A DNA stretch of 64,000 nt from positions 2,665,001 through 2,729,000 of the forward strand of contig NC_009901.1 of assembly GCF_000018285.1 (NCBI RefSeq). Direction: 5' to 3'. Positions 57,846-64,000 of this stretch are shown piece by piece. The notes beneath the pieces were generated by a model. It was not told the origin of the DNA, did no database searches, and was given only the letters and a program-made list of their open reading frames with translations. Numbering within the stretch: position 1 is the stretch's first letter; each line of letters opens with the position of its first letter. Made by a program: the position numbers and the translations under genes. The DNA comes from Shewanella pealeana ATCC 700345 (GTDB taxonomy: Bacteria > Pseudomonadota > Gammaproteobacteria > Enterobacterales > Shewanellaceae).

Positions 57846-58823
57846 CTAAAATTTTACCGAAGCTTTAATCGCTTCAAACGTCTTTAACGCATCTGGCATA
57901 TATTCTTTTTCGTGGATCAAAGGATACGGCGTATCTAGACCACACACTCGCGCTATCGGCGACTCAAGATATAAGAAACACTCTTCTTGAATTGTCGCGG
58001 CGATCTCACCGGCAAAGCCACCCGTTAACGGCGCCTCATGATTGATCAATAGACGCCCAGTCTTTTTAACCGATGCTGCTACCGTGTCAACATCCCATGG
58101 GGACAAGGTTCTTAAATCGATAATTTCACAGGAGATCCCTTTCTTCGCTGCCATCTCTGCGGCGTTTTCTAAGATTTCCATCTGTGCGCCCCAGCCAAGT
58201 AAGGTGATGTCTGTACCTTGTTTGATAACTTCGGCTTTACCGAGTTCGATAACATGGTCGCCCTCAGGCACTTCACCCACCGATGCACGGTATAAGCGCT
58301 TTGGCTCAAAAAATATCACCGGGTTTTTATCACGAATAGAGGCGATTAACAGCCCTTTTGCCTGCTCAGGGTTACGTGGAACGACAACTTTGAGACCCGG
58401 TGTTTGGGTAAAATAGGCTTCTGGTGATTGCGAGTGATAATGACCACCTGCAATACCGCCGCCGTAAGGTGTTCTAAAAGTAAGGCCGCCAACATTAAAC
58501 TCGTTACCGCTGCGGTAACGGAACTTGGCACTCTCATTCACTATCTGATCGATGGCAGGAAAGATATAATCGGCAAACTGAATTTCAGCCACCGCCGTCA
58601 TGCCGTTCGAGGCTAAGCCATTGGCGAAACCGGCAATGCCCTGCTCGGTTAACGGTGTATTGAAGCAACGCTCACGGCCAAACTTTTCCTGTAGGCCCGA
58701 AGTTGCTCTAAATACCCCACCAAAGTGGCCGACGTCTTCGCCGAACACCATCATTTTTTTATCCGCTTCCATTTCCGAGCTTAGGGCTTGGTTAATGGCT
58801 TGCAACATATTCATCTGAGCCAC
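57846..58823 (-). CDS. bkdA2: Branched-chain 2-oxoacid dehydrogenase E1 beta subunit
   Basis: A 325-residue transketolase-like beta subunit. It has [15 protein letters not shown] at the start, [15 protein letters not shown] (27-41), [17 protein letters not shown] (55-71), and the C-terminal [15 protein letters not shown]. With the alpha subunit it decarboxylates branched-chain 2-oxoacids using thiamine diphosphate. It lies 3 bp after bkdA1 and 9 bp before bkdB. Confidence 0.96.
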   Translation of the reverse strand: MAQMNMLQAINQALSSEMEADKKMMVFGEDVGHFGGVFRATSGLQEKFGRERCFNTPLTEQGIAGFANGLASNGMTAVAEIQFADYIFPAIDQIVNESAKFRYRSGNEFNVGGLTFRTPYGGGIAGGHYHSQSPEAYFTQTPGLKVVVPRNPEQAKGLLIASIRDKNPVIFFEPKRLYRASVGEVPEGDHVIELGKAEVIKQGTDITLLGWGAQMEILENAAEMAAKKGISCEIIDLRTLSPWDVDTVAASVKKTGRLLINHEAPLTGGFAGEIAATIQEECFLYLESPIARVCGLDTPYPLIHEKEYMPDALKTFEAIKASVKF

Positions 58824-58826
58824 GGC

Positions 58827-60005
58827 TTATACTCTCCCTGCACTTTTTGGATACGATTCTGGATACTTCTTAACATGGTTTTTTAAGTCAGCTAGCTGCT
58901 TCTTCAGAATTGGGGTTGGTGTGTCATATACATCTTCGATAATGTTATCGATATGAGGAGTTGGAATTTTTTCAGCAACCTTAAGCTCAGATAGCACCTC
59001 TTCACGGTACTTAACATAGAGATCGGCATCGCGCTGCTCATTCATCCAGCCCTTATTGATCATCCATAGCTTGAAACGTTTAACTGGATCATGCTGCTGC
59101 CATTTTGCCTCTTCATCTTTCGAGCGATAGCCAGAAGGATCATCAGATGATGAATGAGCACCTAATCGATAAGTCATGGCTTCAATCAAAACAGGGGCAT
59201 TATTGTCTAACGCATAGGCGCGAGCCTGTTGAGTTGCCGCTAATACTGCCAACATGTCGTTACCATCGACACGAATGGTATGCATGCCATAGCCCACACC
59301 GCGGCTAGCAATACCGTTACCTTTAAACTGTTCATCAGTAGGTGTTGAGATGGCGTAACCGTTATTACGGCAAAAGAAAATAACTGGAGAATTGAGCACT
59401 GCTGCCATATTTAGACCGGCGTGAAAATCGCCTTCTGAGGCTGCGCCTTCACCAAAATAACAGATTGCTACATTACGCTTACCCTGCATTTTTAGGCTAT
59501 ATGCAACACCTGTAGCTTGAGGGATCTGTGTGGCAAGCGGAGATGAAATAGTTTGATAGTTAAGCGCTTCACTGCCGTAATGGATCGGCATCTGGCGGCC
59601 CTTGCCAAAATCTTTTTCATTACTGAACATCTGATTCATAAACTGCTCAGTGGTAAATCCGCGGTAACGAATCGCAGCATGTTCACGGTACTGAGCCAAG
59701 ATCACATCACCATCATCGAGTGCTGCAGTGCTGCCTATTATCGACGCCTCTTCACCAGTACAGGTCATATAAAAGCTAATACGACCTTGACGCTGCGCCC
59801 CCAACATACGCTCGTCTAATACACGGGTAAATACGCAGGTATCATGGATTTTAGCCGCTAAAGCTTCATCGATAACGGGTAATACGGCCTCTTCATAAGC
59901 GGTACCGTCCGCTTGGAGAATTTTTAAAATGGGGATCGCGAGTGAGTCTTTATCTAAAAAGCTCACGCGATGGACTGTTTCAGCATTCGTTGTTGCGTTG
60001 CTCAT
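58827..60005 (-). CDS. bkdA1: Branched-chain 2-oxoacid dehydrogenase E1 alpha subunit
   Basis: A 392-residue thiamine-diphosphate enzyme subunit. The cofactor motif is FGEGAASEGDFHAGLNMAAV near 190-208, and the phosphorylation-loop region of the family appears as YRLGAHSSSDDPSGYR. Together with bkdA2 it performs the first step of the complex. It is the first gene of the operon; a palindrome TTACGTTAACGTAA lies about 80 bp upstream and could be its operator. Confidence 0.96.
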   Translation of the reverse strand: MSNATTNAETVHRVSFLDKDSLAIPILKILQADGTAYEEAVLPVIDEALAAKIHDTCVFTRVLDERMLGAQRQGRISFYMTCTGEEASIIGSTAALDDGDVILAQYREHAAIRYRGFTTEQFMNQMFSNEKDFGKGRQMPIHYGSEALNYQTISSPLATQIPQATGVAYSLKMQGKRNVAICYFGEGAASEGDFHAGLNMAAVLNSPVIFFCRNNGYAISTPTDEQFKGNGIASRGVGYGMHTIRVDGNDMLAVLAATQQARAYALDNNAPVLIEAMTYRLGAHSSSDDPSGYRSKDEEAKWQQHDPVKRFKLWMINKGWMNEQRDADLYVKYREEVLSELKVAEKIPTPHIDNIIEDVYDTPTPILKKQLADLKNHVKKYPESYPKSAGRV

Positions 60006-60081
60006 AATGTGCTCTTGTTATTGAGGGTGCCGTTAAACGATAAATACAGCACCATTCTATTTTAATACGCGGGAAGAACAT

Positions 60082-60095
60082 TACGTTAACGTAAA
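60082..60095 (-). promoter_or_regulatory. Palindrome upstream of bkd, possible LiuR-type operator
   Basis: TTACGTTAACGTAA is a perfect 14-bp palindrome, about 77 bp before the bkdA1 start. The ACGT-N2-ACGT core resembles what I remember of LiuR (MerR-family) sites controlling branched-chain amino acid catabolism in Shewanella. Identity of the regulator is inference. Confidence 0.45.
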
Positions 60096-60140
60096 CTAAC
60101 TCTCAATACTTCCCATCATTGAAACGACAACTAAGCATCT

Positions 60141-60172
60141 CTGTGCATGTATATATTGGTTTACATGCACAG
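60141..60172. repeat. Inverted repeat between bkdA1 and astE
   Basis: CTGTGCATGTA and TACATGCACAG form a perfect 11-bp stem with a 10-nt loop, 16 bp after the astE stop on the minus strand. There is no T tract, so it may be a weak terminator or mRNA 3'-end hairpin. Confidence 0.6.
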
Positions 60173-60187
60173 TTATTCAGTTCGAAT

Positions 60188-61225
60188 CTAGTCTAAACGA
60201 CTTTCATCTGCGGACTTTAAACATAAGACTGTCCGCTGCCCTACTGGCACCTTAGCATTGGGGAATACAATGGATTCAAACTCATGCTCAACTTTCACCT
60301 CAAAACCGCCCTCTTTCGCTAAAGTGTAGCCTCTAGGGAAAGCGGTAAAGTTTTCGACATCGTTGGTGAAAGTAAATTCAAAGTCGTCGTATCGTTTGTT
60401 TACCGAACGACAAACTTGATAAAGGTTTAAACGCTTCATATCAAAACTTGGTAATTTAAGCTCTTCGCCACACATCAATAGAGTTAGCATCTCTTTCATC
60501 GCGATAAAACGAGTCATATCATTTTGTCCCATAGGGAACACTTTACCTAGTTCGATAGTAAAGGCATCTGCATGATAATTTTCAGAAGAGAAATAACTAA
60601 AGGTCGTGGTTGGCTCATGGTGGAATAAAATGGTATTCACGCCGCAGGATTCGAGAAACATAATCTGTTCTTTGCTGTACTTTCTATTACCACGATAGGG
60701 GTAAATAGCAAACTTCTCATGCTTAGAGGCCCGAATTGCAGTATGTAAATCGTAATGCATTCGATGACGCTCTCCCGAATGGGCGCTGAAAAACTTGTCG
60801 ACATATTGCTCAAGCTTTTGTGCTCTCACTCGCTCAGGGTTACAAAGCCCCTCTCCACGTGAATGAGCACCATTAAATAACCGATTAAGGTTTTCATCGA
60901 TAAAACGTGTGCCATTATGAATGGCGGGAGGATTACCGATAAGAAATAATACTCTTTGCTTGAGAACAAGTTGTTCATCAAGTAATTGTGTCATTAGGTC
61001 GTTACACAATTCAATAGGCGCAGTCTCATTACCGTGAACGGCACAAGATAAGACGAGATCTTTAGTGTGTTTAACGCCTAAAGGCTCGAACATGATAACG
61101 CCTGTATCCCAAACCTCTACATGGACTTGGTTAGCAAGATCAAATTCAAAACTTTCTGTTAAGTATTGTGGATGCGCGAGGGTTAACGCTAAAAAGTCCT
61201 TAGACTGTTTCAATTGTTGAAACAC
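60188..61225 (-). CDS. astE: Succinylglutamate desuccinylase AstE
   Basis: A 345-residue zinc carboxypeptidase-like enzyme that releases glutamate and succinate in the last step of the AST arginine-degradation pathway. Zinc motif [11 protein letters not shown] is at about 61-71, with the third ligand in DLHTAIRAS. The catalytic glutamate is in [10 protein letters not shown]. The other ast genes are not in the window, so here astE is separate from them. Confidence 0.93.
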   Translation of the reverse strand: MFQQLKQSKDFLALTLAHPQYLTESFEFDLANQVHVEVWDTGVIMFEPLGVKHTKDLVLSCAVHGNETAPIELCNDLMTQLLDEQLVLKQRVLFLIGNPPAIHNGTRFIDENLNRLFNGAHSRGEGLCNPERVRAQKLEQYVDKFFSAHSGERHRMHYDLHTAIRASKHEKFAIYPYRGNRKYSKEQIMFLESCGVNTILFHHEPTTTFSYFSSENYHADAFTIELGKVFPMGQNDMTRFIAMKEMLTLLMCGEELKLPSFDMKRLNLYQVCRSVNKRYDDFEFTFTNDVENFTAFPRGYTLAKEGGFEVKVEHEFESIVFPNAKVPVGQRTVLCLKSADESRLD

Positions 61226-61485
61226 AAACTACTCCTTATTATTCATGTCAGCTTTATTTGGCAGAAATTTCAAATACCACGGGTATTTGTAACACCTAGC
61301 TTCGCTAATTCTGTCAGCGATAGTAGCATATTTGACAGCTGTATCTCGTAGCCTTTTTAGCCCCTGTAGTACAACAAATCATCAGCTATGCGCTTTTTTA
61401 CTTGCGCAAACCTAAAAAATAAAACAAGATAAAGACATCTAGCCATCCAAACGGCTATTTGTGATAATTTATTGAGGAGACAGTA

Positions 61486-61965
61486 ATGGCATTGGCAACA
61501 TTCGGCGCAGGGTGTTTTTGGGGAGTTGAATACTTTTTCAGAGAAGTTGAAGGTGTCATTGACTGTACGTGCGGATATATGGGCGGCAAAGACAGCTACA
61601 CCCGCTACGCAGAAGTCAAAACGGGTACCACTGGTCACGCAGAGGTTGTGCAAGTGGAGTACGACCCTAACATTGTGAGTTACCAACGCTTACTGGAGGT
61701 TTTTTGGCAGAACCACAATCCCACCACATTGAATCAACAAGGTGGTGATATTGGTAGCCAGTATAGAAGCGCTGTTTTTTTTCATGATAAACAACAGAAG
61801 CATCAGGCCGAAGTTGCCAAATTAGCACTCATCAAAAGTGCAAAATGGGGCTCACGCCAGATAGTCACTGAAGTTGTACCTTGTCAGCAGTTTCATCAGG
61901 CTGAAGCGTATCATCAAGATTACTTAGCTAAAAATGAATTGCCTAGCTGTCATATCAGTTATTAA
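61486..61965 (+). CDS. msrA: Peptide methionine sulfoxide reductase MsrA
   Basis: A 159-residue MsrA with the catalytic Cys10 in GAGCFWG, and GYMGGKDSYTRYAEVKTGTTGHAEVVQVEYDP, the family core. A cysteine near the end (Cys155, LPSCHIS) may be the resolving residue. It reduces methionine-S-sulfoxide in oxidised proteins. Shorter than E. coli MsrA, as in many bacteria. A GAGGAG ribosome site precedes. The 260 bp before it hold no gene. Confidence 0.96.
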   Translation: MALATFGAGCFWGVEYFFREVEGVIDCTCGYMGGKDSYTRYAEVKTGTTGHAEVVQVEYDPNIVSYQRLLEVFWQNHNPTTLNQQGGDIGSQYRSAVFFHDKQQKHQAEVAKLALIKSAKWGSRQIVTEVVPCQQFHQAEAYHQDYLAKNELPSCHISY

Positions 61966-62126
61966 CACCGATAAACAACGAGTCATAATTGATATTACGT
62001 ACTCATTTATATAAAGCGCAAAGAAAAGCACTCAAGGTTCCATAATGAAACTCATGACTGTGTGCAGGAACTACATTTGCCTGTTTATCAACTTTAGCCA
62101 TTAAAAAATCATCACAAGAGTTATCG

Positions 62127-62465
62127 TTATTCAATTTGAGTAATAAAGGTTTGCTCGTCATCCACAAAAGCCACAAAGCCGCCGTGATAGATAAATACCC
62201 GACCACGCCCCTCAACTAGGCAGGCAAGCTGTGGGTGCAAATCTTCTTCGTTATCCTTACTTTGATAAATGCCGGTATCGGTGATTACGCCGCTGAGGGT
62301 AGGCAAATATCCATAAGTGCGCTTGGCTTGAGCAATCAGGTTCAATTCGCTGGCGGTAGAGAAGCAAAATGGGATCCCACCGGCTTCTTCGATAAATAAA
62401 GTTTTCAGTTCTTCAAAAGCTGTAATCACCAGCCAGTCGATGCCGTTAACATGATGGATATACAT
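62127..62465 (-). CDS. Small hypothetical protein
   Basis: A 112-residue cytosolic protein starting MYIHHVNGIDWLVITAFEEL, without signal or membrane segment. I do not recognise the family. ATG 62465 follows GAGAAA; an in-frame ATG at 62570 would add 35 residues of unlike composition (MSGNGTELLPLATK), which is less likely but not excluded. It is on the opposite strand from msrA, converging with it; no clear terminator between them. Confidence 0.6.
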   Translation of the reverse strand: MYIHHVNGIDWLVITAFEELKTLFIEEAGGIPFCFSTASELNLIAQAKRTYGYLPTLSGVITDTGIYQSKDNEEDLHPQLACLVEGRGRVFIYHGGFVAFVDDEQTFITQIE

Positions 62466-62570
62466 AGAGTTTCTCGGTAATTCTGATGCGGAGATTCTAT
62501 CACTATCAGAGCAAGAACGTAGTAGAGATTTAGTTGCTAAAGGCAGTAATTCTGTGCCATTTCCGGACAT

Positions 62571-63155
62571 TCACTAGGCAACTTGAAACTCACTTTGGCC
62601 CCAAAGTGAGTTAGCCTTCGAATGAAGGTTGGTTACATTATCTTTGGTATCGTTGCTATGGGATAGCCCGTTTGAACTTGTAGCTAAGTAGTTATCAATC
62701 GCCTCCTGCGGGGTATGTGCAGACACTGCTGAAGCGCGCCGCTAGTACGTCCTTGTAGGCTCAACGAAAACATCCCTGTTTCCGACGGCTTCAGCCGTAT
62801 CTACACTCGATAATTGGTGTACTCATTGGGCGTAGTGGTTTGAAATCTAGCTTAGAAGAACTACGTTTTTGTACAGTTACATCGTACTGGTTAGGGTTTT
62901 ATAGCTCACTTTAATAGCAGTGATGCACATGTACCCTTGGGTATGTAAGAGGTAATGCCAAAAAATCATAAAGATATATTTGTGCATTCTCGTTTTTTGC
63001 GGGATAACAGGCGAGCGCACTTTTACCAGAGGCGTATTGGATACAATTATTAATAATGACGTTTGATGCATTGTTAATAATTGAGTTTTATTGAATAATG
63101 TAGTGCGTATTTTTCCGACAATCATCGACAAAACGCGCGAGCGTCATATTAAAAT
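62571..63155. other. Repeat-rich intergenic region before the cassette
   Basis: About 585 bp without a supported gene. It holds a perfect palindrome at 62587-62612, the dispersed repeat copy 2, and a block at about 62690-62815 rich in hairpins (GACGGCTTCAGCCGT, CGCCTCCTGCGG) that looks like a Shewanella-type intergenic repeat. A frame on the minus strand at 62877-63131 is unsupported. Confidence 0.5.
62587..62628. repeat. Palindrome and dispersed repeat, copy 2
   Basis: AACTCACTTTGG-CC-CCAAAGTGAGTT is a perfect 12-bp inverted repeat (62587-62612), followed by AGCCTTCGAATGAAGG. From 62589 the same block order as at 11914-11954 is seen, 50 kb away. Confidence 0.6.
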
Positions 63156-63172
63156 GTTAGGTCTAGGTAACA

Positions 63173-63732
63173 ATGAACCAAACTACAATAAAGATTCTAA
63201 ACGATCTAAAAGTCTCAATTGATGAGGCTGTTAGACACTGGGAGATCTGGTGGGAGCTTGGTTATTCTGGAAATCGTACAGAGTTTAAGTCTGAATTTGA
63301 TTCTGAGGACTATAACTACTATTTACACGCTTCATATGAAGCTCACAGCTTATCAATGTTTTTGGCGTTAGGGCGCATTTTTGATCCAGATAGTCGCTCA
63401 TCAAGCATTCGGGCTCTAAAAGCCAATTTAAGTGAAAATGGCACAAACAAGCCTCTGATTTGATCAATGAAAATCTTAAACTCCATGAGGATAGTGTCAG
63501 AAAACTGCTAGATATCCGGAGTAAAATAGTCGCTCACATAGATACAACCTATACTGACAAATCCGTTTTGAAAGCCAATTCCATTAGCCCAAACGATATA
63601 AGAGATCTGATTTTAACGGTACGCGAATCTTACTATATGGTACTCCGTTACCTATCATTGAATACGCAACAACACCCTGATGGTGCGTTTGCGGAGTCAA
63701 CTCTAAAAGTCCTAAGGAAATTAAAGACCTAA
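63173..63732 (+). pseudogene. Frameshifted HEPN-like (AbiU2-like) gene
   Basis: Two overlapping frames together make one protein of about 186 residues. The first (63173-63474) runs from MNQTTIKILNDLK through EAHSLSMFLALGRIFDPD; the second (63460-63732) continues with DLINENLKLHEDSVRKLLDIRSKIVAHIDT. The join lies at ACAAACAAGCC near 63443-63452, where one missing A would restore a single frame. RSKIVAH fits the Rx4-6H ribonuclease motif of HEPN proteins, and LGRIFDPD recalls AbiU2-like members. The gene fills the integron cassette and ends inside its attC. It may be dead, a sequencing error or a programmed shift. Confidence 0.7.
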
Positions 63733-63828
63733 CAAAAGCATGAACGGGACGTTTACTCGTGTCGCATTTTGTAAAAGTCGGTGATTTGGACGATTCAATC
63801 AGTTTGGGCTAGTAAACGCCCGTTATGC
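63726..63828 (+). repeat. attC recombination site of the cassette
   Basis: Right-hand features: GACCTAAC core, then ACGGGACGTTTACT pairing with AGTAAACGCCCGT with one extra (extrahelical) A in the first arm, then core GTTATGC. The variable loop between the arms is about 55 nt. This is the classic attC architecture of an integron cassette. Confidence 0.8.
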
Positions 63829-64000
63829 TAACGTTACCGCATACTTGATTGTCATACTTCCCTAATACCAATCATTACTTCCAGAGCTTTAGCTCTAACG
63901 CGTTTCTGTCCAAAAATGAATTTGTAACATCTGAATCCGCTAATTCGGATAGGTGAATAGTCAGATGTCAGTGTGGCTGTGGGCTTCGGTTTCAAGGATG
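63829..64000. other. Right-edge sequence after the cassette
   Basis: No gene is recognisable in the last 170 bp. CTCTAACGCGTTTCTGTCC and a short inverted repeat around CATCTGA-N-TCAGATG (63929-63967) are present. A following cassette cannot be confirmed. Confidence 0.4.

Larger units (their letters stand above)
63156..63828 (+). mobile_element. Integron-type gene cassette with a HEPN-like gene
   Basis: The unit begins with the core GTTAGGTC (63156), 17 bp before an open frame, and ends with its exact complement GACCTAAC (63726), which starts an attC site. Matching 5' core and attC core is the hallmark of one excisable cassette. No integron integrase is in the window. Upstream of the core there is no attC arm, so the cassette may have been inserted at a secondary site. 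Confidence 0.75.

Noticed and set aside
62003..62215. A 70-codon minus-strand frame after msrA
   Set aside because: It overlaps the better supported 62127-62465 gene in another frame.
62877..63131. An 84-codon minus-strand frame before the cassette
   Set aside because: No ribosome site or protein-like pattern; AT-rich intergenic DNA.

Overview
The window reads as a chromosomal segment of a marine gammaproteobacterium of the genus Shewanella. The evidence is gene content and order: cbb3 oxidase genes ccoNOQP with their assembly genes, an FNR/EtrA regulator, uspE and ttcA, then lrp-ftsK-lolA-rarA-crcB-serS, a bkd operon, nadA and astE. The protein sequences are also close to enterobacterial and Vibrio homologues, for example FNR with its four cysteines at the E. 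coli positions. Composition is moderate in GC, with AT-rich accessory stretches.

Layout. 1-6.4 kb: the start of umuDC under a LexA box, a membrane diguanylate cyclase, an AraC regulator beside a lipoprotein with two NTF2-like repeats, and an overlapping pair encoding a zinc-type macrodomain protein and a class M sirtuin (SirTM). 6.6-11.9 kb: small accessory genes, then a three-gene operon of a trimethyllysine-dioxygenase-like enzyme, a threonine-aldolase-like enzyme and an APC transporter. 12-21 kb: a mosaic accessory region with an orphan membrane protein, an IS5-family remnant, about 2.3 kb without genes, two small genes with integron-like flanks, an unknown two-gene unit and a tyrosine recombinase. 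It ends at a Fur-box-controlled cysteine-rich protein.

21-33.5 kb: the aerobic/microaerobic respiratory block. FNR-type sites precede ccoNOQP, followed by fixH, ccoI, ccoS, a DsbD_2/SafE-type membrane protein, fnr (etrA), uspE and ttcA, then bax and a DUF2987 gene. 33.6-50 kb: housekeeping genes (ybhK-like, aspC, serS, crcB, rarA, lolA, ftsK, lrp, ald), a degenerate response regulator, a DUF885 lipoprotein, an atypical RecQ and an EEP-family phosphohydrolase. 50-62.5 kb: cls, a sulfotransferase-like gene, tRNA-Ser(GGA), a NIT-domain chemoreceptor, nadA, bkdA1-A2-B, astE, msrA and a small conserved gene. 62.6-64 kb: repeats and a well-formed integron-type gene cassette carrying a frameshifted HEPN-like gene.

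The genes most worth following up are the dioxygenase-aldolase-transporter operon (possibly trimethyllysine catabolism), the macrodomain/SirTM pair without its usual lipoylation partners, the unknown pair at 17.6-18.7 kb, the Fur-regulated Cys-ladder protein and the HEPN cassette. All functional statements are read from sequence and memory of families; no search was run.
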